Source: a virus | IMG/VR virus record: IMGVR_UViG_3300046542_000330 | Location: 1-45,850 of that record | Reading direction: 5' to 3' (one strand) | Length of the DNA stretch: 45,850 nt | Part shown: in pieces, positions 7,313 to 14,091 of the stretch | Numbering within the stretch: the stretch's first letter is position 1 | Layout: each line of letters opens with the position of its first letter | Made by a program: the position numbers and the translations under genes | Notes under the pieces: generated by a model | Seen by the model: the letters and a program-made list of their open reading frames with translations, nothing else | Told to the model about the DNA's origin: nothing | Database searches by the model: none

Positions 7313-7738
7313 TTACTGAATGATTAATCTGCGGACCGCGCGAGCGCGGAGGCTGGCCGACTTGAAGTAGTCGTCCTGGCTGCCGTAGTCGAAGAACTGA
7401 ATCCAGGCACAGACGCCGATGGCAGCGTGCTGCTCGCCCGACCAGTACGCCGCGGACTTGAACTCGTGCTTCAGGTTCGCGTACAGCAACGCCTGCTCGC
7501 GGCGGGTCGGCAGCTCGCCGCCGGCTTTTGCCGCAAAGTCCTTCGCGGCCGCCCAGGTCACGCCCTCCGCCGTACCAGGCAGCAGTACCAGGTGGTGGTC
7601 GGGCTGGCCGTCCTGCCCAAGGATCAGGCCGGCGTACAGTTCGCCCGGCTTGAGGTTTTCCGCGATCCATTGCGCCTTGCTGGCCGCCAGTCCGGCGACG
7701 GGTCCGCCCGGCTGCTGAAGTTCTTGTGCTTTTTTCAT
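7313..7738 (-). CDS. DGR variable protein 1 (DUF1566 / C-type-lectin-like)
   Basis: 141 residues. Residues 30-100 show DUF1566 features (LYAGLILGQDGQPDHHLVLL, GVTWAAAKDFAAKAGGELPT, AAYWSGEQHA). The C-terminal 36 residues are encoded by VR1 and end SASLRARAVRRLIIQ. In DGR targets this end forms the ligand-binding face of a C-type lectin fold. No signal peptide is seen, so it acts inside the cell, on the virion, or is released by lysis. Adjacent to avd, and downstream of the second variable gene. Confidence 0.88.
   Translation of the reverse strand: MKKAQELQQPGGPVAGLAASKAQWIAENLKPGELYAGLILGQDGQPDHHLVLLPGTAEGVTWAAAKDFAAKAGGELPTRREQALLYANLKHEFKSAAYWSGEQHAAIGVCAWIQFFDYGSQDDYFKSASLRARAVRRLIIQ
7326..7432 (-). 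repeat. DGR variable repeat VR1
   Basis: Differs from the TR at 15 positions, all of them adenines on the coding strand of the TR (for example AAC to ATC, TTC, GAC, TAC or AGC). The 35 bases at the 3' end are identical to TR and contain the GC-rich CCGCGCTCGCGCGG hairpin, the likely initiation-of-mutagenic-homing site. Confidence 0.95.
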
Positions 7739-7766
7739 GATCAGTTACCCTGAAATGGATGAAGGG

Positions 7767-8600
7767 TTAAATGGGCAATCTGCGGACCGCGCGAGCGCGG
7801 AGGCTGGCCGAAATGAGGCTGGTGCCCTGGTAGCCGTAGCCGAAGTACTGACTCCAGGCACAGACGTCGTCGGCAGCGTGCTGCGTGCTCGACCAGTACC
7901 ACGTGTCGGCGAAGGCCTGCTCGCCGTTATCGGCAAAGCCCGGCGCCGTGGTCTGCGCCGGCAGCTCGCGGCTGTATGCGAAGGTCGGTGGCACGGCCGC
8001 CGCGTTCAGGCCCGAGCGCCCGTACAGGGTGTTGGTCTCGGCGGTCGGCTTCAGGCTGCGGTACAGGATCTCGAGCTCGTCCTGGCTGGGGAGGTACCAG
8101 TCGGTGTGACCGCCGATGTCCAGGCCGCGGGCCCACTGCGCCAGCTCGCTGCCGGCGTCCAGCATCGCAACCGTGTTGTGCATGCCGTCGCAGTAGCTGT
8201 CGGCGCCGGCGACGCGGCGCTCGGAGGCGAGCCAGGCGCCCTCGCGCTCCCCTTCGGCCTTGGGCGCGACGATCAGCGCGTGCAGCGCGCCGGCGATCAG
8301 GATGCGGCCGGCGTAGAAGCCGCCAGCGAAGGGCGTGCCGGGCACGGCAGGGATGTCATCTTGGGTTTTCACGTCTTCTCCTTCTTGGGTGGGTGATGGT
8401 TGTTGTTCTGGCGGCTCGGGCATCGGCATCCAGTGGGTCACGAGTTCCTCGGCGATGATGTCGGCGCTGACGTAGCGCCACACGTCGCCGTCGCGGTAGC
8501 CGGTCCACACTTCCTGGTAGGTCAGCGCGACCAGCACCAGGGTCTCGTCGTCTGGCAGGCGTTCGGTGACGGGAATCCAGGCGTTCATCAGCGGCGACAT
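7767..8600 (-). CDS. DGR variable protein 2 (DUF551 + DUF1566 fusion)
   Basis: 277 residues from ATG 8600. Residues 5-65 are DUF551-like (NAWIPVTERLPDDETLVLVA, then VTHWMPMPEPP). After a Pro/Gln linker comes a DUF1566 domain (GGFYAGRILIAGALHALIVA, GHTDWYLPSQDELEILYRSL, DTWYWSSTQHA) whose end is VR2. A GTG at 8372 in the same frame has AAGGAG five bases before it, so a 201-residue variable protein without DUF551 may also be made. DUF551 is usually a separate small phage protein, so the fusion is unusual. No signal peptide. Follows the DUF2303 gene by seven bases. Confidence 0.85.
   Translation of the reverse strand: MSPLMNAWIPVTERLPDDETLVLVALTYQEVWTGYRDGDVWRYVSADIIAEELVTHWMPMPEPPEQQPSPTQEGEDVKTQDDIPAVPGTPFAGGFYAGRILIAGALHALIVAPKAEGEREGAWLASERRVAGADSYCDGMHNTVAMLDAGSELAQWARGLDIGGHTDWYLPSQDELEILYRSLKPTAETNTLYGRSGLNAAAVPPTFAYSRELPAQTTAPGFADNGEQAFADTWYWSSTQHAADDVCAWSQYFGYGYQGTSLISASLRARAVRRLPI
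7777..7883 (-). repeat. DGR variable repeat VR2
   Basis: Differs from the TR at 17 positions: 16 are TR adenines and one is a G to T change in the final variable codon (AAG to ATT). It encodes QHAADDVCAWSQYFGYGYQG and then the invariant SASLRARAVRRL. It also differs from VR1, so both targets have been diversified independently. Confidence 0.95.
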
Positions 8601-8607
8601 CGTGCGC

Positions 8608-9486
8608 TTACGGCTTGCCGATGAGGACGGTGAAGCCGGCCTCGCGCGCGTGGTTGATGTAGGCCTGGAACGCATCCTCGATCGCGTTCTCCGGGCGGTC
8701 CAACTCGTACCAGAACTTGAGCTTGCCGCCGCCCAGGCGGTACTTCAGGCGCGCATAGACCTTGTAGCCTTCGCCGTTCTTGAAAAGGCGGGCGCCGATC
8801 GCGAAGCGGTTCGGGATCTCGATCAGGCCGGTGCCGGCGCGGGCATCAATGGTCTCGCTGTAGGTCAGCTGCACCTGGCCGTTGTCCAGGCGCTTGCTGC
8901 TGCTGAAGTTCACCTCGGTCTTGGCCTGCAGCGTCAGCGCCACCTGCAGCAGCATCTCGCCGGACGGCTCGACCACGTCGGCGATGTTGTCCTCGATGAA
9001 CACCGCGAACTCTTCCTGCTCCATCACCTTCTTGTTCTTGCCGTACCAGGCGGCGAACTCGCGGCTCAGCTCGGCGGTGTAGACGGCGCGGAAGTCGCGC
9101 CAGCCGGCCACCGCCGTGTCCTTGGCCTGGTCGTTCAGCACGGCGGTCAGGGTGCGCGTCTCGGGGTCGGCGTAGACGTAGGTGTTGACCGGGTCGCCCT
9201 GGTCGACCACGAACACATTGAAGCTGGCCAGGTCGCCCAGCTGGACGGTGCCATGCTTGCGGTACGGCGCCGGCTCGGCCTTCTCGATCAGGTCCGTCAG
9301 GTCGACGTGGCGGTGGTCCTTCGGGATCACCAGGTGGGTGGTGCGGCCGACTTCCTGCGCGGCGTTGGCGGCCAGCGACAGCGCGCCGATCTGCTCGATC
9401 GCGGTCGCGTCCAGGTGGAGGTGCTCTTGGGCTGCGGCTACGGTCCCGATCGCCAGGCCTGCCGCTTCGTTGTTGTTGTCGTTCAC
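8608..9486 (-). CDS. DUF2303 (YfdQ-like) phage protein
   Basis: 292 residues, matching the DUF2303 family found in early regions of temperate phages (THLVIPKDHRHVDLTDL at 50-66, DFRAVYTAEL..., a central EEFAVFIEDNIADVVEPSGE and a C-terminal FWYELDRPENAIEDAF). Role unknown. A GTG start at 9486 overlaps the upstream stop as GTGA, implying coupling. Confidence 0.85.
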   Translation of the reverse strand: MNDNNNEAAGLAIGTVAAAQEHLHLDATAIEQIGALSLAANAAQEVGRTTHLVIPKDHRHVDLTDLIEKAEPAPYRKHGTVQLGDLASFNVFVVDQGDPVNTYVYADPETRTLTAVLNDQAKDTAVAGWRDFRAVYTAELSREFAAWYGKNKKVMEQEEFAVFIEDNIADVVEPSGEMLLQVALTLQAKTEVNFSSSKRLDNGQVQLTYSETIDARAGTGLIEIPNRFAIGARLFKNGEGYKVYARLKYRLGGGKLKFWYELDRPENAIEDAFQAYINHAREAGFTVLIGKP

Positions 9487-9833
9487 GACTGTGCTTCCTT
9501 AAAGGTGGTGGGGGTGGTGGTGCTGGCGTCGCGCAGCTCGAGCGAATGCTGGCGCGGATGGTTGCGCGACAGGTCGTTGCTCTCGGTGAGCCAGAAGAAG
9601 TCCTCGCCGCGATCCGGCTGCGGCAGGTCGACCGTGGTGGTGTCGGAGATCACCACCTTGTCGACGTCGGCGCCGCGCCCGGCGGGCTTGATCTTGAGCT
9701 TGAGCGTGATGGAGCCGCCCTTGCCGGTCTCCTTCACTTTCGTGAGCAGCTCGTCCAGCTGGCTGCTCAGCTCCGCATGTACGCGGCCGTCGCGTACCTC
9801 CTGCAAAAACACGGCAAAGGCTTTGGTACCCAT
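9483..9833 (-). CDS. conserved early phage protein (116 aa)
   Basis: Starts FAVFLQEVRDGRVHAELSSQ and has a beta-rich centre (GGSITLKLKIKPAGRGADVD). It is often the partner gene of DUF2303 in phages, as here, where the two overlap by four bases. Function unknown. AAAGGA lies 11 bases before the ATG. Confidence 0.75.
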   Translation of the reverse strand: MGTKAFAVFLQEVRDGRVHAELSSQLDELLTKVKETGKGGSITLKLKIKPAGRGADVDKVVISDTTTVDLPQPDRGEDFFWLTESNDLSRNHPRQHSLELRDASTTTPTTFKEAQS

Positions 9834-9866
9834 GGGAGTCGGGGTCCTTTCGTTGCAGGGGTGGGT

Positions 9867-10115
9867 TTAGCCGCGGTACGAGGCCGGCGGCGCGTCACGC
9901 ATCGCGCCGCCAGTGTCGGACGAGGGAAGGGCAGGGCCGTCGCCGACCGCAACCAGGCGCTGGTGGTCGAGATAGACCGACTCCGGCATCTTGCCGTCCG
10001 TCGCTTGCGGCTGGATGCCAAACTGCACGCAGCCGTTGATGTACTCCACCTTGGCGGTGGCGATGCCCTCGAAGCCGGTGATGGCGTCGCGGACCTTCTG
10101 ACCGAGTTTGATCAT
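9867..10115 (-). CDS. small phage protein, KOW/SH3-like barrel guess
   Basis: 82 residues: IKLGQKVRDAITGFEGIATA then a short beta pattern with ESVYLDHQRLVAVG. Similar small proteins with a GxxVxDxxTGFxGIA start occur in many phages; function unknown. The last 20 residues look disordered. Confidence 0.7.
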   Translation of the reverse strand: MIKLGQKVRDAITGFEGIATAKVEYINGCVQFGIQPQATDGKMPESVYLDHQRLVAVGDGPALPSSDTGGAMRDAPPASYRG

Positions 10116-10132
10116 GGGTAGCTTTCTAAAAA

Positions 10133-10327
10133 TTAATCGTTGTCGTTGGCCTGCAGCTTCTTCACATCCACCCGGTCGCGGCGCTGCATGTGCCGGCGGG
10201 CGACCGTCCCCAGCACGATCTGCAGGGTCGGGTTCTTGAGCATCTCGTCCAGCGGCATCGACGTGCGCAGCTGGAGACGAGCGATTTCCAGCGCGGCGCG
10301 GTCGGGGAGCGGGCGCGGCGCTGGCAT
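10133..10327 (-). CDS. small hypothetical phage protein (64 aa)
   Basis: Short, basic and helical (ALEIARLQLRTSMPLDEMLK, ARRHMQRRDRVDVKKLQAND). The ATG lies four bases after the preceding stop, consistent with operon membership. No family recognised. Confidence 0.6.
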   Translation of the reverse strand: MPAPRPLPDRAALEIARLQLRTSMPLDEMLKNPTLQIVLGTVARRHMQRRDRVDVKKLQANDND

Positions 10328-10331
10328 GGGA

Positions 10332-10562
10332 TCAGTGCACGGCGTGGACGGCGGCCTGAGTGTCCGGCCGCTCGTCGGGGTGCTGCGACCCGAACAGCGC
10401 CCACAGGGCCTTGTCGAGTTCCGGCTCGCCCATGGACGCCATGCTTCCCGACAGCTTGGCGACGAACGAATGCAGGCGGTACTCGACGTTCGCCGGCTCA
10501 GCCTTGGTGGCGTCGGCCGCGCAGGACAGGAGCGCCTGGCGCAGTTGTCTAGCCGTTGTCAT
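10332..10562 (-). CDS. small hypothetical phage protein (76 aa)
   Basis: A mostly helical protein (LRQALLSCAADATKAEPANV, FVAKLSGSMASMG, DKALWALFGS). It overlaps the 3' end of the preceding gene by 14 bases and lies four bases before the next. Function unknown. Confidence 0.6.
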   Translation of the reverse strand: MTTARQLRQALLSCAADATKAEPANVEYRLHSFVAKLSGSMASMGEPELDKALWALFGSQHPDERPDTQAAVHAVH

Positions 10563-11010
10563 GGTTAGCCTCGATGACGGGGAAATTCAGGGAAAACCGC
10601 TGTTCCACGTCCGAGCCGTCCTTTTTCAGGAACCCGAACAGGTCAGGCGTGAATCTGTAATCAACACCACGGAGCTCGAGCAGCAGGGCATGGATCCGGT
10701 CCCGTTCGTCGCTGCGGATATTTCCGACCTCCTGATGTTTGAAGCTGAGGCGGACGCCGGTATGAGACATGACCAGGTACACGTATTCACCGCCGAAGTC
10801 TTCACCGCTCGTCAGGAACATGGACGCCCGCATCGTGGGCGCGCGATTGTCATCTGCTACCGGCTTGAGCGTGGCGTAGAGGGAGCACGTCAAGACAGGT
10901 CCGCTTGACCCTTGATAGCTGTCCCGGTGCAGATGCAACTCGAGCTTGTAGCGCGGGTCGTTCATCCGGAATTCTTCCCGGATTTCTTTTTTGTAGTCGT
11001 CAAGCTGCAC
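10549..11010 (-). CDS. hypothetical early protein (153 aa)
   Basis: From a GTG at 11010 that overlaps the end of the upstream small gene, the protein begins VQLDDYKKEIREEFRMNDPR and continues as an alternating beta protein (YKLELHLHRD, SMFLTSGEDFGGEYVYLVMS). An ATG at 10965 behind GGGAAG would give 138 residues. The GTG is preferred because the added residues are charged and helical and keep the genes contiguous. Family not recognised. Confidence 0.65.
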   Translation of the reverse strand: MQLDDYKKEIREEFRMNDPRYKLELHLHRDSYQGSSGPVLTCSLYATLKPVADDNRAPTMRASMFLTSGEDFGGEYVYLVMSHTGVRLSFKHQEVGNIRSDERDRIHALLLELRGVDYRFTPDLFGFLKKDGSDVEQRFSLNFPVIEANHDNG

Positions 11011-11161
11011 GGCCCACCCCGTGGCAAGTGACGGTGATCCCGCACGGCGTATCGCCGAACAGCTCGGCGGCGTCGAGCGCGGCCTGGCTGCTGGACGGGG
11101 CCAGCGCGCTGTAGCGGATGCAGTGGGTGGGGGTGCGCGCGGTGATTCGGAAGGGAAACAT
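11000..11161 (-). CDS. first gene of the left operon, 53-aa protein
   Basis: Frame from ATG 11161 to TGA 11000: MFPFRITARTPTHCIRYSAL then APSSSQAALDAAELFG and a Cys-containing end. GGAG lies six bases before the ATG. Similar tiny proteins open early operons in other phages as far as I recall; function unknown. It follows the operator/promoter region directly. Confidence 0.65.
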   Translation of the reverse strand: MFPFRITARTPTHCIRYSALAPSSSQAALDAAELFGDTPCGITVTCHGVGRAA

Positions 11162-11197
11162 GCGAGGCTCCGGTCTTTGATGTGGGGCAATGTCCCT

Positions 11198-11227
11198 ACT
11201 TTACTAAAAAGATAAAGACGAAGTCAA
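11198..11227 (-). promoter_or_regulatory. pL-like sigma70 promoter of the left operon
   Basis: On the minus strand TTGACT (11227-11222) is followed after 18 bases by TAAAGT (11203-11198). The first gene begins about 37 bases downstream. The -10 box lies within operator 11200-11216, and operator 11234-11250 lies just upstream of the -35 box, so the promoter should be repressed in the lysogen. Confidence 0.65.
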
Positions 11228-11250
11228 CTCAAATTTATCAAAAAGATTAA
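11200..11250. promoter_or_regulatory. two left operators (TTTATC-N5-GATAAA type)
   Basis: TTTACT-AAAAA-GATAAA at 11200-11216 and TTTATC-AAAAA-GATTAA at 11234-11250 are imperfect copies of the 17-bp palindrome found as TTTATC-AGAAA-GATAAA at 12792-12808 between the repressor and Cro-like genes. Centre spacing is 34 bp, about three helical turns, which suits cooperative binding. Confidence 0.65.
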
Positions 11251-11334
11251 GTTGGCGCGCGTGACCCGCCCCGACCTTGCTCCAGGCCGGATGGTGGCGC
11301 GGGCTGGCCTTGCGTGTGGGCTTGCTACGGGCGT

Positions 11335-11358
11335 AAAAAAGCCCGCGCGCGGCGGGCT
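11335..11358 (-). terminator. Rho-independent terminator after the zinc-ribbon gene
   Basis: Minus-strand stem AGCCCGC with a five-base loop and its complement, followed by six T. It lies between the zinc-ribbon membrane gene and the left promoter. Confidence 0.8.
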
Positions 11359-11382
11359 ATCTCGGAGCGGTGCAGGCGGTCG

Positions 11383-11685
11383 TCAGCCGTTGTTCCACCA
11401 AGCGCCAACGCGGGAGTAAAGATAGACGACCAGGCCGGCGAGAAACATCACGGTACCCAGCCCGACCTGCGCGGTGCCCACGCCACCCGAGCTGACCAGC
11501 AGCAGCGTCGCCGTCACCAGCATGGCCACGCTCAACACCTGGGCCTTCTTGTATTTCTTCGACGTTTGCTCAACCGTGACCGGGCGCGTGGCCGGTGCGG
11601 GATTGAGCGGATGGGCGCAGCGCGGACAGGCAAGCGCGGCGTCGGATACCTCGGTCGAACAGGCGGGGCAGGGCATGAGCGGCAT
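11383..11685 (-). CDS. zinc-ribbon membrane protein (100 aa)
   Basis: An N-terminal zinc ribbon with CPACS (5-9) and CPRCAHPLNP (20-29) is followed by a Thr/Lys linker and two transmembrane helices (about 50-66 and 74-92, AQVGLGTVMFLAGLVVYLYS). GAGGA precedes the ATG by five bases. It has its own terminator and lies outside the main left operon, so it may be expressed in the lysogen, for instance as a superinfection-exclusion protein; that role is a guess. Confidence 0.75.
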   Translation of the reverse strand: MPLMPCPACSTEVSDAALACPRCAHPLNPAPATRPVTVEQTSKKYKKAQVLSVAMLVTATLLLVSSGGVGTAQVGLGTVMFLAGLVVYLYSRVGAWWNNG

Positions 11686-11749
11686 CGTTTTCCTCGTTAT
11701 CGTTGTTGTGAAGCCAAGGGACTACAGCATTGGGTGGGGCGGGTGGCCC

Positions 11750-11977
11750 CTAGCATAGCGCGTCAATCAACTTCTGCAGCATCAACTGCATCCGGGCGTT
11801 TTGCCGGGCGATGTCGCTCAGGGTGATGTCGCGCGGCTGGGCGGCCAGGCGCGCCACGATTTCGGCATTCATCGAATGCCCGGCCCGGGCTGCCGCGTCC
11901 TTGATCTCGCTGTGTAGGTCGGGCGGCAAGCGCACGGTCGTCGTTCCTGCTTTTCTTGGGGCTGCTGTTTTTTTCAT
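11750..11977 (-). CDS. Arc-like ribbon-helix-helix protein
   Basis: 75 residues: TTTVRLPPDLHSEIKDAAAR at 12-31 gives the beta strand and first helix, then GHSMNAEIVARLAAQ the second helix of an Arc/MetJ fold. Such proteins are small phage transcriptional regulators. The C-terminal helix (QNARMQLMLQKLIDAL) may oligomerise. Confidence 0.8.
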   Translation of the reverse strand: MKKTAAPRKAGTTTVRLPPDLHSEIKDAAARAGHSMNAEIVARLAAQPRDITLSDIARQNARMQLMLQKLIDALC

Positions 11978-12212
11978 CGCGCGATTCTTACGCGCCCGAA
12001 AACGCCAGCGATCAAGGTGGCTTCACTTTGAAGCCACTCATCTTTTTCTTGGGGAGCATGCGCGCGTCGGCAGCATCCATTTTCATAGTGCGCAGTGAGT
12101 TTCTGTTACTTTTCGTTCAGTAATTGGCGGTGGAAACGCGGGCTGTTCTTCGCTTGTAGGTATTGTCCTACCCCATATAGTGCTTTAACGAATGAATCGT
12201 TAATCACAGGAA
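11978..12212. other. intergenic region with one inverted repeat
   Basis: No gene is supported here. GTAGG-N6-CCTAC at 12156-12171 is a short dyad that could be an operator for the RHH regulator. The stretch is noticeably less GC-rich than its surroundings. Confidence 0.4.
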
Positions 12213-12446
12213 ATGAACAACTTTGACCGGTATGCTGCGGCGTACTTTGCAATGAACGAGGAGGCGCGCCTCCTGATCCTTGGCTTCGCCGAGGATTACG
12301 CCAGACTGTACCCGGCGCCCCGTCCCTCAACCAGACTGCGCCTGGTCACGCAGAACCTCCTCGATACTCCGCTTGCGGGTACGGCCGGCCATGGTCCGGA
12401 TGGCATCGCGGCCGGGTCCGTCCGAAAGCCGGTACTGCTCAAGTAA
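12213..12446 (+). CDS. small hypothetical protein, convergent with the repressor
   Basis: The first 40 residues (MNNFDRYAAAYFAMNEEARL, LILGFAEDYARLYPAPRPS) look like a genuine helical protein of a kind seen near phage repressors. The last 39 residues are antisense to the 3' end of the repressor and may be a runaway extension. AGGA is very close to the ATG, so the start is not certain. Confidence 0.45.
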   Translation: MNNFDRYAAAYFAMNEEARLLILGFAEDYARLYPAPRPSTRLRLVTQNLLDTPLAGTAGHGPDGIAAGSVRKPVLLK

Positions 12447-12788
12447 GTCCAGTTCCTCCGTGGTCACCAGCGTCAACCGTGGCCGCTCTGGCGTCAGTGC
12501 TGCCGGTCGCTCCACTGCCGGTCGCTCCACCGCCTCGTCCGGCTCTGCTTCGCCCGGCTGGCCGTGCGGCACGTCGAGCCAGCCGCGGCCGACGCCGTAA
12601 GCCTCCTCAATCCTCCTGGCAATGCTATTGCCGATGTTTTTCGTCGGGTTCTTGCCGATGATCTGGCTCACCTGCGAATTGCTCATCTCCAGCCGGCGCG
12701 CAAACTCCGCGAGGCCGTCGTGTTGCCTCGCAAGGTGGCGTGCGTTCTCGCGGCGGGTATGTTCTCGATCCATCTCGGGATGATCCAT
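12327..12788 (-). CDS. CI-like XRE-family repressor
   Basis: 153 residues from ATG 12788. Residues 12-70 form an XRE HTH (ARQHDGLAEFARRLEMSNSQ, VSQIIGKNPTKNIGNSIARR, EEAYGVGRGWLD). The C-terminal half is Pro/Glu-rich and short, with no S24 peptidase domain, so induction would not be by RecA-driven self-cleavage of this protein. It diverges from the Cro-like gene over three palindromic operators, the first only four bases before its start. The start could also be ATG 12773. Confidence 0.85.
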   Translation of the reverse strand: MDHPEMDREHTRRENARHLARQHDGLAEFARRLEMSNSQVSQIIGKNPTKNIGNSIARRIEEAYGVGRGWLDVPHGQPGEAEPDEAVERPAVERPAALTPERPRLTLVTTEELDLLEQYRLSDGPGRDAIRTMAGRTRKRSIEEVLRDQAQSG

Positions 12789-12791
12789 TTT

Positions 12792-12857
12792 TTTATCAGA
12801 AAGATAAATAATCAAATGGATAAACAGCGCTTGCTCGTTGTTTATCCTTTTGGTAAA
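12792..12857. promoter_or_regulatory. three right operators between repressor and Cro-like gene
   Basis: TTTATC-AGAAA-GATAAA (12792-12808) is a perfect palindrome. ATAATC-AAATG-GATAAA (12808-12824) and TTTATC-CTTTT-GGTAAA (12841-12857) are imperfect copies. All are 17 bp. Centre spacings are 16 and 33 bp. The arrangement mirrors oR1-oR3 of lambdoid phages. Confidence 0.7.
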
Positions 12858-12859
12858 GT
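12831..12859 (+). promoter_or_regulatory. pR-like promoter for the Cro-like gene
   Basis: TTGCTC (12831-12836), 17 bases, TAAAGT (12854-12859). The same -10 hexamer is used at the left promoter. The ATG at 12866 is only seven bases after the -10 box, so the message may be nearly leaderless. Operator 12841-12857 covers the spacer and -10. Confidence 0.5.
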
Positions 12860-12865
12860 GCTGGC

Positions 12866-13168
12866 ATGGACATGAAAAGTTATCTCAGGCAAGCAAGCAG
12901 CGCAGAGCGCGAGCGCCTGGCCGCCAGCGTCAAGTCGTCGGTCGGGTACTTCTACCTGATCGCGGGTGGCCACCGGCGCCCCGGCACCGCGTTGTGCCGG
13001 GCGCTGGTGACGGCCGAGCCCAAGCTGACGCTGCACTCGCTGCGCCCGGACGTGTGGCTTGCGCCCGGCGGCGAGGGCGATCCAGTCGGCGCTTGCGACC
13101 AGGACGATGCGCCAGCGTTGCCCCGTCCGCACCGCCGCAAGGACGACCTTGCGGCCGGCCCGCCTTAG
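12866..13168 (+). CDS. Cro-like HTH protein
   Basis: 100 residues. Residues 4-60 (KSYLRQASSAERERLAASVK, VGYFYLIAGGHRRPGTALCR, LTLHSLRPDVW) match the Cro/YdaS type of small DNA-binding protein. The last 40 residues are Gly/Pro/Asp-rich and look unstructured; related proteins end soon after the RPDVW motif. First gene of the rightward operon. Confidence 0.75.
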   Translation: MDMKSYLRQASSAERERLAASVKSSVGYFYLIAGGHRRPGTALCRALVTAEPKLTLHSLRPDVWLAPGGEGDPVGACDQDDAPALPRPHRRKDDLAAGPP

Positions 13169-13367
13169 CGTCACCAGCAACACCACCGCGCCGTTCTGAC
13201 GCAGGACTGCGGCCCGCACCACGGTCGCCCTGAAGTTCGGCTTCATTATTGCTGGCAGGAAATTTTTTTGTAGCGAACGAGATTGAACTGTCATGAGCAT
13301 CTCCAAAGTTGCTCAAAGTTTATTTCCAAACGTTATCAAAAGCTTCATTCAAAAAGGGCCAGAACGC

Positions 13368-13808
13368 ATGAACCTGCTCGACGCTTTCTACAACACCGTG
13401 CACAACGCCGTCGGCGGCTGCGAAGCGCTGGCGGTGCGCCTGGGCATGTCAGCCGCAGTGCTGCGCAACAAGGCCAACCCGAACATGGAGGCCAACAAGC
13501 CGCTCCTGGTCGAGGCCGACCGCATCATGGGTTTGACCCGCGACTACAGCATCCTGCACGCGCTGGCCAAGAACCACGGCTTCGTCTGCGTCGAGATCGA
13601 GGAGGCGGGCGCCTCCGACACCGCCTTGCTGGAACTGGTCGCCAAGGTATGGTCGACCAACGGCGAGGTCGGGACCGAGATCATGAAGGCGCTCGAGGAC
13701 GGGCGCATCACCAAGGCCGAGCTGGGGCGCATCCACGACGCCGTCAAGCGCACCGAGCGCGCGCTCGAAGGCGTATTCGCGCGCGTGGCGGGGATGGCCG
13801 AGCGATGA
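13368..13808 (+). CDS. CII-like phage regulatory protein (CP76 family)
   Basis: 146 residues from ATG 13368. The start MNLLDAFYNTVHNAVGGCEA, then LAVRLGMSAAVLRNKANPNM and LLVEADRIMGLTRDYSIL, is the pattern of the CP76-type phage CII regulators. An in-frame ATG at 13293 would add 25 residues without a better ribosome site. Expected to control lysogeny or replication genes. Ends with an ATGA overlap into the next HTH gene. Confidence 0.75.
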   Translation: MNLLDAFYNTVHNAVGGCEALAVRLGMSAAVLRNKANPNMEANKPLLVEADRIMGLTRDYSILHALAKNHGFVCVEIEEAGASDTALLELVAKVWSTNGEVGTEIMKALEDGRITKAELGRIHDAVKRTERALEGVFARVAGMAER

Positions 13809-14068
13809 GCATGCTGCCGGTCGACACGCTGGTGGTGTGCACGCGCGGCAGCGCGGCGCGCCTGTTCGACGAGCTCAAGATTCGCCACGGGCTGCGCTCC
13901 GACAGCGCCTTGGCCGCCGTGCTGGAGCTGGAACCGACCAACATCAGCCGCCTGCGCCATGGGCGTGTCCCGCTCGGCCCCAGCCTGATCCTCAACGTGC
14001 ACGAGACATTCGGCCTGCCGGTCGCCGAGATCCGCGCGCTGTCCGGCGCCGTGCGCCGCATCGATTAA
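13805..14068 (+). CDS. small HTH protein (87 aa)
   Basis: ATG overlaps the previous stop (ATGA). Residues 20-75 (DELKIRHGLRSDSALAAVLE, PTNISRLRHGRVPLGPSLIL, HETFGLPVAEIRAL) form an XRE-like HTH. Probably a second regulator of the early right operon. Confidence 0.75.
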   Translation: MSMLPVDTLVVCTRGSAARLFDELKIRHGLRSDSALAAVLELEPTNISRLRHGRVPLGPSLILNVHETFGLPVAEIRALSGAVRRID

Positions 14069-14091
14069 TTTTTGACCTGCAAAAAGAAGAG

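Noticed and set aside
6654-7883. Three near-identical repeats taken as CRISPR or IS remnants
   Set aside because: Spacing is irregular, substitutions lie at template adenines, and the copies sit in an RT/avd cassette, so they are TR and VRs.
12842-13306. Minus-strand frame opposite the Cro-like gene with hydrophobic stretches
   Set aside because: It would cover the right operators and promoter and is antisense to a recognisable HTH; hydrophobic runs arise from the complement of charged codons. Weakly possible only beyond 13170.
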